In this document: positions 20,281 through 28,862 of the stretch, piece after piece
Layout: every line of letters starts with the position of its first letter
How positions within the stretch are numbered: position 1 is the first letter of the stretch
Assembly (NCBI RefSeq): GCF_000427805.1
Contig: NZ_ATYS01000016.1
Coordinates: 79,326-143,325, forward strand
Direction of reading: 5' to 3'
From: Budvicia aquatica DSM 5075 = ATCC 35567
Lineage (GTDB): Bacteria; Pseudomonadota; Gammaproteobacteria; Enterobacterales; Enterobacteriaceae
DNA: 64,000 nucleotides
Notes under the pieces: generated by a model
Told to the model about the DNA's origin: nothing
What the model saw: only the letters and a program-made list of their open reading frames with translations
Database searches by the model: none
Position numbers and translations under genes: made by a program

Positions 20281-20784
20281 ATTTCAGAGAAAAGCGCCTA
20301 AGGCGCTTTTTTCGTTTCTGGCTTAAAAAAGCTAACGCGTGTTGGATGAGAACCTAAAGGTTCGAGCCGAGCGAAGCGAGACAACGTTGTCGCAGACAAC
20401 GGCCCGCAGGGCGAGGCCAAAGGCCGAGTTATCCTGCACGCCCCACCAATTTCAGAGAAAAGCGCCTAAGGCGCTTTTTTCGTTTCTGGCTTAAAAAAGT
20501 CAACGCGTGTTGGATGAGAACCTAAAGGTTCGAGCCGAGCGAAGCGAGACAACGTTGTCGCAGACAACGGCCCGAAGGGCGAGGCCAAAGGCCGAGTTAT
20601 CCTGCACGCCCCACCAATTTCAGAGAAAAGCGCCTAAGGCGCTTTTTTCGTTTCTGGCTTAAAAAAGTTAACGCGTGTTGGATGAGAACCTAAAGGTTCG
20701 AGCCGAGCGAAGCGAGACAACGTTGTCGTAGACAACGGCCCGCAGGGCGAGGCCACAGGCCGAGTCATCCTGCACGCCCCACCA
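20281..20784 (+). repeat. Three exact-period 168-bp tandem repeats, each ending in a tRNA-Lys 3' tail
   Basis: Units span 20281-20448, 20449-20616 and 20617-20784 and differ at only a few positions. Each begins with ATTTCAGAG and a rho-independent terminator (AAAGCGCCTAAGGCGCTTTTTT at 20291, 20459 and 20627). It continues through a densely hairpinned GC-rich part (CGTTGTC/GACAACG, GCCC-GCA-GGGC, GGCC-AAA-GGCC) and ends with ATCCTGCACGCCCCACCA, the last 18 bases of tRNA-Lys. A GGTTCGA, like the T-loop sequence, lies earlier in each unit. There is no convincing reading frame. The design recalls the tyrT/rtT repeats of E. coli, which also carry a tRNA tail, but at a different tRNA. Confidence 0.93.
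20290..20312 (+). terminator. Terminator of the tRNA-Lys operon (first of the repeated copies)
   Basis: AAAGCGCC-TA-AGGCGCTTTTTT lies 10 bases after the CCA end. The same terminator recurs at 20458-20480 and 20626-20648 in the tandem units, and once more at 21055-21076 beyond the inserted element. Confidence 0.9.
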
Positions 20785-20797
20785 ATTTCAGAGAAAA

Positions 20798-21070
20798 GCG
20801 CCTAAGGCGCTTTCAGACTAATGACAAAGTGATCTAATTTGATTTCAGTGCAAATTTCGTCCGCATAATCATTATTGGAATATTTATTTTTTCTATCGGC
20901 CGAAGGGCGAGGTTTTGAGCTTTGAGGGCTCCGGGCCTACCTTTCCTAGGGGCCCTCCGGCAACTAAAGTTGCTACGACCCCAACGGAAAGCTCTCCCTG
21001 CGTTTAAGTTTTTTAACACCTAAATTTTAGTATTTGAGGTTTGTCAGCAATCTGAAAGCGCCTAAGGCGC
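20798..21070. mobile_element. Inverted-repeat-flanked, MITE-like element inserted in a fourth repeat unit
   Basis: The 31 bases at 20798-20828 and 21040-21070 are imperfect inverted repeats with about four mismatches. The inner arms read CAGACTAATGACAAA and, inverted, CAGATTGCTGACAAA. The terminator hairpin AAAGCGCCTAAGGCGCTTT appears on both sides (20795-20813 and 21055-21073), as if a fourth unit had been split by about 241 bp. The inside has no protein-coding potential that I recognise and includes further GC-rich hairpins (about 20930-20960). No transposase is present, so this could be a non-autonomous element or the product of recombination between repeats. Confidence 0.5.
20818..20920 (+). 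repeat. Dispersed repeat family, copy 1
   Basis: Contains TAATTTGATTTCAGTG, AAATTTCGTCCGCATAATCA and TTGGAATA, followed by a CGGCCGAAGGGCGAGG block. The same string of motifs in the same order occurs inverted at 23551-23658 and, more diverged, at 21103-21195. This copy begins in the left inverted repeat of the MITE-like element. Confidence 0.7.
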
Positions 21071-21076
21071 TTTTTT

Positions 21077-21523
21077 CGTTTCTACAGCCAAACTCCCTCA
21101 TGCCGCCATCTCGACCGCCAGAAAATACCCATATTCCAATGCTATCCATGCGGGCGAAATTTACCCTTAACCTCAATTAGAACACTTCCCTAGTTAGCAT
21201 CTTAGATAATCATTTTAAGGCTATCTTAATCTTGCGCCCTGAATGCCAATCTAAGGAACTTTATCTATTCATCCCACCTGGGTTATCAATAACCAGAATA
21301 ATTTCATTAGGATGATTGTCAGGCTCAATATGAGGATGTGTAAGCTTACCTTTAGTTCATTTGTTCGAGATGAATGATGTTTATCAGACAAAAGTACGTA
21401 GAAGGGGAATTTTTCCGCGTAACTGTCTGTAATTCGACACATGCGTTGATAGTATTGTTTGCACATAGCAGATTGTTGTAGGCTGTCATATTGTTTGTAT
21501 TATTTGACACCGGATGAGTGAAG
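21077..21523. other. Gap between the tRNA repeat region and aroG
   Basis: Apart from repeat copy 2 I see no gene. A minus-strand frame of 65 codons (21269-21466) has no recognisable features or ribosome site and is probably spurious. The aroG promoter must lie in the last 100 bases; I could not pick TyrR boxes with confidence. E. coli has nadA-pnuC-zitB here; they are absent. Confidence 0.5.
21103..21195 (-). repeat. Dispersed repeat family, diverged copy 2
   Basis: On the minus strand it reads AAGTGTTCTAATTGAGG, then TAAATTTCGCCCGCATGG, then ATTGGAATATGGG and TATTTTCT, aligning motif by motif with copy 1. It faces copy 1 and lies just to the right of the MITE-like element. Confidence 0.55.
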
Positions 21524-22576
21524 ATGAATTACCAGAATGATGACGTAAGAATAGAAGCAATTAATGAATTATTACCTCCGGTAGCATTACTGGAAAAGTT
21601 CCCGGCAACAGAGAAAGCGGCGGTTACCGTAGCCGGTGCGCGCGAAGCTATTCATAACATTCTCACCGGAGAAGACGATCGTCTGCTGGTCGTTATTGGT
21701 CCTTGTTCAATTCATGACACCAAAGCCGCATTAGAATATGCACGCCGCCTGCTAGACATCCGCTCACGTTTTGATAATGAGCTGGAAATCGTTATGCGCG
21801 TTTATTTTGAAAAGCCGCGCACCACTGTCGGTTGGAAAGGGCTGATTAACGATCCTCATTTAGACCATAGCTATCAGATCAACGATGGTTTACGCATTGC
21901 GCGTAAATTACTGCTGGATATCAATGACAGTGGATTACCGACGGCCGGTGAGTTTCTGGATATGATTACGCCACAGTATCTGGCTGACTTAATGAGCTGG
22001 GGCGCAATTGGTGCTCGTACTACCGAATCACAGGTTCACCGCGAACTGGCTTCCGGATTATCTTGCCCGGTCGGATTTAAAAATGGTACTGACGGCACGA
22101 TTAAAGTGGCTATTGATGCCATCAATGCAGCCGGCGCACCTCACTGTTTCTTATCCGTGACTAAGTATGGTCATTCAGCCATCGTCAATACGCGCGGCAA
22201 CCATGACTGCCATATTATTTTGCGCGGCGGAAAAGTGACCAATTACAGTGCAGAAGACGTTGCGGCGGTTAAAGAAGCGCTGAATAAAGCCAAATTGCCG
22301 CTTAACGTGATGATTGACTTCAGCCATGCCAACAGCTGCAAACAATATAAAAAGCAGATGGATGTCTGTGATAGCGTTTGCCAGCAAATCTCTGCCGGAG
22401 ACTCCGCCATTACCGGTGTAATGGTTGAAAGCCATTTAGTTGAAGGAGCGCAGGATTTAGAAGGTGCACAGCCACTGACCTATGGCCAGAGCGTAACCGA
22501 TGCCTGTATTGGCTGGGATGATACTGAGCTTCTGCTGAAAAATCTGGCTGATGCAGTAAAAGCACGCCGTAAATAG
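21524..22576 (+). CDS. aroG: 3-deoxy-7-phosphoheptulonate (DAHP) synthase, AroG type
   Basis: First step of the shikimate pathway: condenses phosphoenolpyruvate with erythrose-4-phosphate. The product of 350 residues is the same length as Phe-sensitive AroG of E. coli and opens with the same MNYQNDD. Key segments are VIGPCSIHD, RVYFEKPRTTVGWKGLINDP, GARTTESQVHRELASGLS and IDFSHANS. A GTG two codons upstream is possible, but the ATG matches the family N-terminus. Phe feedback inhibition is inferred from the AroG-type sequence. Confidence 0.95.
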   Translation: MNYQNDDVRIEAINELLPPVALLEKFPATEKAAVTVAGAREAIHNILTGEDDRLLVVIGPCSIHDTKAALEYARRLLDIRSRFDNELEIVMRVYFEKPRTTVGWKGLINDPHLDHSYQINDGLRIARKLLLDINDSGLPTAGEFLDMITPQYLADLMSWGAIGARTTESQVHRELASGLSCPVGFKNGTDGTIKVAIDAINAAGAPHCFLSVTKYGHSAIVNTRGNHDCHIILRGGKVTNYSAEDVAAVKEALNKAKLPLNVMIDFSHANSCKQYKKQMDVCDSVCQQISAGDSAITGVMVESHLVEGAQDLEGAQPLTYGQSVTDACIGWDDTELLLKNLADAVKARRK

Positions 22577-22594
22577 CCTTACTCTACGCAACAA

Positions 22595-22634
22595 AACGGG
22601 AAAGCGACGGCTTTCCCGTTGTTCTTTGTTTTAC
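22595..22634 (+). terminator. Terminator between aroG and the convergent gpmA
   Basis: AACGGGAAAGC-GACG-GCTTTCCCGTT is an 11-bp perfect stem with a four-base loop, followed by a T-rich stretch (GTTCTTTGTTTT). Confidence 0.85.
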
Positions 22635-22642
22635 GCTTAGCC

Positions 22643-23395
22643 CTATTTAGCTTTTCCCTGATTAGCCACTGCGGCTGCTTTAGCGGCAATTTCGTCAGCA
22701 TTGCCTAAATAATAGCGTTTAATTGGCTTCATCTTTTCATCAAACTCATAAACCAGCGGTACGCCGGTCGGGATGTTCAATTCCAGAATTTCATCTTCAC
22801 TCATATCATCTAAATACTTCACCATGGCGCGAATAGAGTTACCGTGGGCGGCAATAATAATGCGTTCACCTTTCGCCATGCGCGGCTTGATAACATCGGT
22901 CCAGTAAGGGATAACCCGTTCAATGGTGGTCGCCAGGCTTTCTGTCACAGGCAATTCAGCGTCTGCCAGATTGGCGTAACGTCGGTCGTGACCGGGATAG
23001 CGTTGATCGTCTTTAGTTAATTCTGGCGGAGTGATGGCAAATCCGCGGCGCCACAGCTTAACTTGCTCATCGCCATACTTTTTAGCGGTTTCGGCCTTAT
23101 TCAGCCCTTGCAGGGCACCATAATGGCGCTCATTGAGTTTCCACGATTTTTCGACCGGAAGCCACTGAGTATCCATTTGATCCAGAATATTCCACAAAGT
23201 ATGAATAGCCCGTTTCAACACCGAGGTATAGGCGAAGTCAAAGGTGAAACCCTCGGCTTTTAACAATTCACCGGCCTGAATGGCTTCCGCACGGCCTTTG
23301 TCAGATAATTCAACGTCGGTCCAGCCAGTAAAGCGGTTCTCTTTATTCCACTCACTTTCACCGTGCCTGACCAACACTAATTTTGTTACAGCCAT
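22643..23395 (-). CDS. gpmA: 2,3-bisphosphoglycerate-dependent phosphoglycerate mutase
   Basis: Interconverts 3- and 2-phosphoglycerate in glycolysis and gluconeogenesis. It has 250 residues, the E. coli length. The phosphohistidine is H11 in [18 protein letters not shown], with a second catalytic histidine in [12 protein letters not shown]. Two adjacent ATGs follow the GGAG site; I use the second, giving MAVTKLVL. The longer frame ([10 protein letters not shown]...) is a read-through of the Fur box. Iron regulation is likely from that box. Confidence 0.96.
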   Translation of the reverse strand: MAVTKLVLVRHGESEWNKENRFTGWTDVELSDKGRAEAIQAGELLKAEGFTFDFAYTSVLKRAIHTLWNILDQMDTQWLPVEKSWKLNERHYGALQGLNKAETAKKYGDEQVKLWRRGFAITPPELTKDDQRYPGHDRRYANLADAELPVTESLATTIERVIPYWTDVIKPRMAKGERIIIAAHGNSIRAMVKYLDDMSEDEILELNIPTGVPLVYEFDEKMKPIKRYYLGNADEIAAKAAAVANQGKAK

Positions 23396-23428
23396 CATTT
23401 TTCTCCTAAATAAACTGTCGAATTTAAT

Positions 23429-23447
23429 GATAATGATTATCATTGTA
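23429..23447. promoter_or_regulatory. Fur box upstream of gpmA
   Basis: GATAATGATTATCATTGTA matches the 19-bp Fur consensus at nearly every position. gpmA is Fur-repressed in E. coli, so the site is expected. Confidence 0.85.
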
Positions 23448-23716
23448 CTCTAGGCGAGAGGAACTTAAATAGTAAATAGCAGCCAATAATTAATCATAGT
23501 TGAATTTATAAACGGAAGAAGGGGATTGCGTGCGCTAAATAGAAAAGCCCGTTGAGCTCAACAAGCCGCTCTTCGGCCGCGAGGAAAAAGCACTATTCCG
23601 ATATTGATTATGTGGACGAAATTTACATTGAGATCAAATTAAACCACGTTGTCAGTAGGCTGGACCCGGATATCTCCCGGGCTTTAACTAACAACGTGGC
23701 TTAAAACAGGGCTATA
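23448..23716. other. gpmA-galM gap
   Basis: No gene. Holds dispersed repeat copy 3 and a palindromic stretch at 23644-23699 that may also act as a transcription stop after galM, although no clear T run follows on the minus strand. Confidence 0.5.
23551..23658 (-). repeat. Dispersed repeat family, copy 3
   Basis: On the minus strand it reads CTACTGACAACGTGG, TTTAATTTGATCTCA, AAATTTCGTCCACATAATCA, ATCGGAATA and then CGGCCGAAGAGCGG. It aligns with copy 1 over about 100 bases. Its outer end forms one arm of an inverted repeat (CCACGTTGTCAGT at 23644 and AACTAACAACGTGG ending at 23699) around a CCCGG/CCCGGG core. Confidence 0.65.
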
Positions 23717-24763
23717 TCAGCCTGTAACCGATTCAAACTGATACACGGTTAATGAACGATAGGTTTCACCCGGGGTAAGCCAGCAGCTTGGCTGTGGCCA
23801 TTCTGGATGATTAGGGCTATCGGGTAAAAATTCACTTTCCAGTGCAATTCCGGCGTAATTTCCATAGCTGCCGCCGTCTCTGGATGGCGTACCGCTTAAG
23901 AAATTCCCGCTGTAAAGCTGCAATGCCGGCTTAGTGGTAAATACCGACATTTTGACTTTGTTGTCTGAAGACCAGAGCAGGGCGGCGGCTTTATCACCAT
24001 TGCGGCACTCTTCCGACAGTAAATAAGCATGGTCATAGCCACTGACCTGCTGTTGAAACTTATCCTGCAGGAAATCCTGGCTGAGCGTTTTGGGTTGGCG
24101 GAAATCCATGCTCAAGCCGGCTACCGGCGTGAGATCGGCATTGGGAATACCTTCACTGTCTACCGGTAAAAAAGTATCGCTATTGATATATAAGCGATGT
24201 TCCCGGCTGTCATGATTAACGCCGTCAAGATTAAAATAGGCATGGTTAGTCATATTCACCGGGCATCCACGGTCAACGGTTGCCTGATAACGAATATCCA
24301 CTTTATTAGTATCTGTCAGCGTGTAGGTCACATCGACCTGAAGATTCCCCGGGTAACCATTGTCTCCGTTCGGGGATATCAGCCTGAAAGTCACCGACTT
24401 GATAGTTTGATATATGATGTCCCAGCGACGCTGGTCGAAGCTGTCAGGGCCGCCGTGTAGCTGATGGGTTCCCTGATTAGGCGTCAGGTTAATGGGGCCA
24501 TTTTGCTGCTCTATTTGGGCACCGGCAATTCGATTGGCATAGCGACCTACCGTTGCCCCGAGGTACGCCTGCTGGTTTAGATAATCCTGTGGCTGAGCAC
24601 AGCCAAGCAGCACTTCACGTACCGTCTCCTCGACAGGGAACCGGCAGGAAAGCCATGTTGCTCCCCAATCCATCACTTGAACCTGCATTCCCTGACTGTT
24701 GTTTAACGTCACAATCGTGAAGGGTTTACCGTCCGGGGCGGTGTGTAACTGAGAACTCAACAT
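23717..24763 (-). CDS. galM: Galactose mutarotase (aldose 1-epimerase)
   Basis: Interconverts alpha- and beta-galactose so that GalK receives its preferred anomer. It has 348 residues (E. coli 346), with the motifs [22 protein letters not shown] (general acid His) and [15 protein letters not shown] (catalytic Glu). It is the last gene of galETKM; its start overlaps the galK stop by seven bases. Confidence 0.95.
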   Translation of the reverse strand: MLSSQLHTAPDGKPFTIVTLNNSQGMQVQVMDWGATWLSCRFPVEETVREVLLGCAQPQDYLNQQAYLGATVGRYANRIAGAQIEQQNGPINLTPNQGTHQLHGGPDSFDQRRWDIIYQTIKSVTFRLISPNGDNGYPGNLQVDVTYTLTDTNKVDIRYQATVDRGCPVNMTNHAYFNLDGVNHDSREHRLYINSDTFLPVDSEGIPNADLTPVAGLSMDFRQPKTLSQDFLQDKFQQQVSGYDHAYLLSEECRNGDKAAALLWSSDNKVKMSVFTTKPALQLYSGNFLSGTPSRDGGSYGNYAGIALESEFLPDSPNHPEWPQPSCWLTPGETYRSLTVYQFESVTG

Positions 24764-25908
24764 ACGCCGGTTCCTTCTGAGGCTTTACAGATGTAGAAAC
24801 TTTCTTTCATACCCGTTTGCTCCTGATATTGCTGACTGACCGCCTGACGAATTTCATCAACGAAAGACCGGGGGGCCAATGCGACAACACAGCCACCAAA
24901 TCCGCCGCCTGTCATGCGGACACCGCCACGCTCTCCAATGACCTGCTTAATAATATAGACCAATGTATCAATGGCCGGGACGGTAATTTCAAAGTCATCG
25001 CGCATTGAGGCATGGGACTCAGCCATTAACCGGCCGAGCATGGGCAGATCGCCGGCGGCCAGCGCATCTGCGGCGGCCAGCGTTCGGGTATTCTCGGTAA
25101 TTACGTGGCGGGCGCGTTTAAATACCATAGGGTCTAAGTGCTGTTTTGCCTGTTCCAATTGTTCCAGTGTGACATCTCTGAGTGCAGCAACACCAAAGAA
25201 TGCAGCCGCTGTTTCACACTGCCTGCGGCGGGTATTGTATTCACTGTCAACTAACCCGCGTTTAACGTTAGAGTTGATGATAATAACGGACATATCTTCG
25301 GGTACGGGAACGGCTTTGGTATCTAGGCTACGACAATCGATTAACAGCGCGTGATCTTGACGACCTAACGCGGAGATGAGCTGGTCCATAATGCCGCAGT
25401 TACAGCCGACAAATTGATTCTCTGCCTGCTGGCCGTTAAGCGCCAGCTCAACGTGGTCAATGTCTAACTGATATAACGCCTGAATGGCTTTGCCTACCGC
25501 GACTTCCAGAGAGGCCGATGAACTGAGTCCCGCACCCTGAGGAACATTGCCACTGATAACCAGGTCTGCGCCGCCAAATTCCGGCTTGCGCTGCTGTAAA
25601 TACAGGACAACGCCGCGCACATAGTTAGCCCACATATATTCAGGATGGAGCGCTATTTCCTGGTCCAGAGAGAAAATATCTTGCTGGTTATGGTAATCAG
25701 CGGCAATCACTCTAATTTGGCGATCGTGACGTTTAGCGCCAGAGATAACGGTAAGATAATCAATGGCGCAAGGTAGGACAAAACCGTCGTTATAGTCAGT
25801 GTGCTCACCAATCAGATTCACGCGGCCGGGGGCCTGAATGGTTAGCTCAGGCGCATAACCAAACTGTTGCTGAAATGTGGTTTGTGTCTGCTGCTTCAAA
25901 TCATTCAT
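24757..25908 (-). CDS. galK: Galactokinase
   Basis: GHMP-family kinase making galactose-1-phosphate. The 383-residue product shows the galactokinase signature [15 protein letters not shown], the ATP-binding [18 protein letters not shown] and the C-terminal [13 protein letters not shown]. The frame is open 14 codons upstream, but the ATG giving MNDLKQQTQ has an AGGAA site and the usual length. It overlaps galT by eight bases at the start. Confidence 0.96.
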   Translation of the reverse strand: MNDLKQQTQTTFQQQFGYAPELTIQAPGRVNLIGEHTDYNDGFVLPCAIDYLTVISGAKRHDRQIRVIAADYHNQQDIFSLDQEIALHPEYMWANYVRGVVLYLQQRKPEFGGADLVISGNVPQGAGLSSSASLEVAVGKAIQALYQLDIDHVELALNGQQAENQFVGCNCGIMDQLISALGRQDHALLIDCRSLDTKAVPVPEDMSVIIINSNVKRGLVDSEYNTRRRQCETAAAFFGVAALRDVTLEQLEQAKQHLDPMVFKRARHVITENTRTLAAADALAAGDLPMLGRLMAESHASMRDDFEITVPAIDTLVYIIKQVIGERGGVRMTGGGFGGCVVALAPRSFVDEIRQAVSQQYQEQTGMKESFYICKASEGTGVC

Positions 25909-26971
25909 TGTTATTTCCTGACTCGTTATAGTGAACATCGCTGACGGCACGTAAGCGTTCTGCGGCCTGCTCGGCAGTTAAATCTCGCTGGGCTTCAGCC
26001 AGCATTTCATAACCCACCATAAATTTTCGCACCGTGGCGGAGCGAAGCAACGGGGGATAGAAATGGGCATGAAGCTGCCAGTGTTGGTTATTTTGCTGAT
26101 TGAAGGGCGCACTGTGCCAACCCATGGAATAAGGGAAGGAGCAGTGGAATAAATTATCATATCGGCTGGTTAACTTTTTCAATGCCACGGCTAAATCGCT
26201 TTTCTGCCCTGCAGATAGCTGTGACATGGTCTGAATATGTGCTTTGGGCAATAACAACGTCTCGAACGGCCATGATGCCCAATAGGGCACTACGGCTAAC
26301 CAGTGTTCTGTTTCCACAACGGTACGACTGCCGTCAGCCATTTCTCGACGCACATAGTCGACAAGCATCGGTGACTGATATTGCTCAAAATAGGTTTTTT
26401 GTAGCCGGTCTTCCCGTTCGACTTCGTTCGGTAAAAAACTGTTTGCCCATATTTGTCCGTGAGGGTGAGGGTTAGAACACCCCATCGCCGAACCCTTATT
26501 TTCAAACACCTGAACCCAAGGGTAAATTTGGCTAAGCTCATCAATCTGCTGCTGCCAGGTATCAATGATTTTTTCTAAGTCACAAAGCGATAGTTCCGGC
26601 AGCGTTTTACTGTGATCCGGAGAAAAGCAAATCACCCGGCTGGTTCCTCTGGCACTCTGACAACGAATAAGAGGGTCTTGCGATTGATTGGCGTCCGGCG
26701 TGTCCGGCATCAGAGCCGCAAAGTCATTGGTAAAAACGTAAGTTTGCTTATAGTCCGGGTTGATATCGCCGGTAACCCTTGTATTTCCCGCACAGAGAAA
26801 ACATTCAGCATCGTGAACCGGGCGTTTATTGGATTCAGGCGCCTCTTGCTGACCCTGCCACGGGCGCTTAGCCCGATGGGGGGATACCAAAATCCACTGT
26901 CCGGTTAACGGATTAAACCGCCGATGAGGATGGTCGACCGGATTGAACTGGGTGGTGGTAGAACTATTCAT
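25901..26971 (-). CDS. galT: Galactose-1-phosphate uridylyltransferase
   Basis: Exchanges UMP between UDP-glucose and galactose-1-phosphate (Leloir pathway). About 356 residues, with the active-site triad region [11 protein letters not shown] and zinc-site cysteines in ECFLCAG. Start chosen at [18 protein letters not shown], which adds a few residues to the E. coli N-terminus; the AAGGA site lies at the right distance. It overlaps galE and galK by eight bases each, a tightly coupled operon. Confidence 0.96.
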   Translation of the reverse strand: MNSSTTTQFNPVDHPHRRFNPLTGQWILVSPHRAKRPWQGQQEAPESNKRPVHDAECFLCAGNTRVTGDINPDYKQTYVFTNDFAALMPDTPDANQSQDPLIRCQSARGTSRVICFSPDHSKTLPELSLCDLEKIIDTWQQQIDELSQIYPWVQVFENKGSAMGCSNPHPHGQIWANSFLPNEVEREDRLQKTYFEQYQSPMLVDYVRREMADGSRTVVETEHWLAVVPYWASWPFETLLLPKAHIQTMSQLSAGQKSDLAVALKKLTSRYDNLFHCSFPYSMGWHSAPFNQQNNQHWQLHAHFYPPLLRSATVRKFMVGYEMLAEAQRDLTAEQAAERLRAVSDVHYNESGNNNE

Positions 26972-27983
26972 CAGGATATCCTTGAGGATTAGCCGATTGC
27001 CAGCGCCAGGTATCGGCGCACATATCATCTAAATTGAGTTTGACCCGCCAGTTTAGCTCTACTGCGGCTTTAGTCGGATCGGCCCAGAAGCGGGCCAGAT
27101 CGCCTTCACGGCGGGGCGCAAAATGATAGGGGAGAGGTTTTCCGCAGGCCTGACCAAAGGCATTAACCACATCGAGAACGCTGTAGCCAAATCCGGCACC
27201 AAGGTTATAAGTATATACACCGGGGCGACCCGTGACTTTATCCAAGGCAGCAATATGTCCGTCGGCCACATCAATCACGTGAATATAGTCCCGTTGACAG
27301 GTTCCGTCAGGGGTCGGGTAGTCATTACCAAAGATAGACAGTGAATCCCGGCGCCCAACGGCAACCTGGGCGATAAACGGCATTAAATTATTGGGAATTC
27401 CCTGCGGATCTTCGCCCATCGAACCGGAAGGATGGGCACCTACCGGGTTGAAATAGCGCAATAAGGCAATGCTCCATTCCGGCTGGGCTTTTTGCAGATC
27501 CTGCAGGCATTGCTCAATCATCAGCTTGCTGTTGCCATAAGGGCTGGATGGTTTGCCCGTCGGCATGGTTTCCACATAAGGGATGACCGGCTGTTCGCCA
27601 TAAACCGTCGCTGATGAGCTAAAGATAAAATTTGTCACACCGGCACGGCGCATAGCGTCAACCAATACCAGAGAGCCATTAATATTGTTATCGTAATATT
27701 CCAGCGGCTTGCTGACGGATTCTCCCACCGCTTTTAAGGCAGCGAAATGAATAACGGAGTCGATGGGATGGTCTGAGAAAATAGTCTCTAACAGCTTAGC
27801 GTCACGAACATCACCACAATAGAACGCAGGTTTATGGCCGGTCAGTTTTTCAATCCGCGCCAGAACGCTGACTTTGCTATTGGATAAATTATCAATAACA
27901 ACCGGCGTATGGCCGGCTTCAATTAATCGTACGCAGGTATGGCTTCCTATGTAACCGGTACCACCAGTAACCAGAACTCTCAT
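26964..27983 (-). CDS. galE: UDP-glucose 4-epimerase
   Basis: NAD-dependent short-chain-dehydrogenase-type epimerase, 339 residues. The Rossmann motif is [10 protein letters not shown] at the N-terminus, the catalytic YxxxK is in [10 protein letters not shown], and a Ser/Thr is in FSSSATVYG. It supplies UDP-galactose for surface polysaccharide as well as galactose breakdown. It is the first gene of galETKM and is preceded by a -10 and a Gal operator. Confidence 0.96.
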   Translation of the reverse strand: MRVLVTGGTGYIGSHTCVRLIEAGHTPVVIDNLSNSKVSVLARIEKLTGHKPAFYCGDVRDAKLLETIFSDHPIDSVIHFAALKAVGESVSKPLEYYDNNINGSLVLVDAMRRAGVTNFIFSSSATVYGEQPVIPYVETMPTGKPSSPYGNSKLMIEQCLQDLQKAQPEWSIALLRYFNPVGAHPSGSMGEDPQGIPNNLMPFIAQVAVGRRDSLSIFGNDYPTPDGTCQRDYIHVIDVADGHIAALDKVTGRPGVYTYNLGAGFGYSVLDVVNAFGQACGKPLPYHFAPRREGDLARFWADPTKAAVELNWRVKLNLDDMCADTWRWQSANPQGYPDE

Positions 27984-28016
27984 AATAGACTCTCCGTTTG
28001 AATATTCTGGTTATAT

Positions 28017-28077
28017 ATTAGCATATCCATTTAGGCTGGGAAGAGGCACTTATCGCATTTTGTGAAACCGATTACAT
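28017..28077 (-). promoter_or_regulatory. gal operon promoter and GalR/GalS operator
   Basis: GTGAAACCGATTACAT at 28062-28077 fits the Gal operator consensus (GTGTAANCGNTTNCAC) with few mismatches. On the minus strand TATGCTAAT (28017-28025) is a good -10, the same TATGCT as in the E. coli gal promoters. Repression by GalR/GalS relieved by galactose is inferred. Confidence 0.75.
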
Positions 28078-28206
28078 TTTGGCTTTCACCGGTAGATTTA
28101 AAACAGGTTATAGCGGATAGGTCGGGGGAGGAATAACGGCAGAGCGATAACGTATGGCGGGTAATATCAAACGGGCCCCGTGACACGAAGCCCGTTGAAG
28201 AGCAGA

Positions 28207-28689
28207 TTAACGGTGTAACCAGCCTTTAGTTGCTGATTTACCTTTGATTTTTATGCTATCTGGTGGTGTAGTAAATAAGTAATCAATAGAGCTATCTAAA
28301 CCAATTGACTTATAGCCGGCTAATTCGAAACCATACGGATTAGCACTGGTCTCGCCATAGATCACGGTTTCAAAAGCCATCGGCAAATTACCGTTATTTA
28401 CTAACCATGATTTATCCATTTTGATTTCAGGTACCAGGCGAATTTCTGTACCGTTGACTAATTGAAAATCGCTGGTTTTAATTAAGCCAAACTCTTGCAC
28501 TTGGTTATCGTCACTGACCACATAAACGTGGTTAACTAAAAATAAGTAACCACCGGCAGCGATGAATAAGCCTAATGCGGCAGCACCTTTTCTCAATTTA
28601 ACATTTTTACGAAAAAGTATAAAAAGCCCGATAGCCAGAATAGCAGCAATGACACCAAATATGATTTGGAATGTAGCAATTGGAAACAT
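28207..28689 (-). CDS. Unrecognised small membrane protein
   Basis: 160 residues that I do not recognise. Two hydrophobic segments at the N-terminus (residues about 3-25 and 33-55) are separated by a basic turn (RKNVKLRKG). A soluble domain of about 105 residues follows, with beta-strand-like patterns and no cysteine or known catalytic motif. An AAGGAT ribosome site lies about 11 bases before the ATG. It stands alone between galE and the isochorismatase-like gene. Its product may present the C-terminal domain to the periplasm or cytoplasm; function unknown. Confidence 0.7.
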   Translation of the reverse strand: MFPIATFQIIFGVIAAILAIGLFILFRKNVKLRKGAAALGLFIAAGGYLFLVNHVYVVSDDNQVQEFGLIKTSDFQLVNGTEIRLVPEIKMDKSWLVNNGNLPMAFETVIYGETSANPYGFELAGYKSIGLDSSIDYLFTTPPDSIKIKGKSATKGWLHR

Positions 28690-28862
28690 GTGTATTAATC
28701 CTTTAAAAATAACAAAACGTAATAATAATTATAAATGGTCAGATCAACTTATAGATATACGCTAAGGTCGTCTTCCCTAACTTATTGAGCGGGGGAGTCT
28801 ACCATTTAATTATTGCCGTTCCAAGTCACAGTCACAGGGTATATATGCTGCGTTTGATCTGA

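Noticed and set aside
20073-20784. Tandem units as extra tRNA genes
   Set aside because: Only the last 18 bases of the tRNA (3' T-stem strand, acceptor strand and CCA) are present. There is no anticodon arm or 5' half, so they cannot be functional tRNAs.
21269-21466. 65-codon minus-strand frame before aroG as a small gene
   Set aside because: No ribosome site, no domain and unusual composition. It overlaps the likely aroG promoter region.
28168-28192. Terminator (ACGGGC...GCCCGT) after the unknown membrane protein gene
   Set aside because: A stem exists but neither strand has a clear T run; too weak to call.
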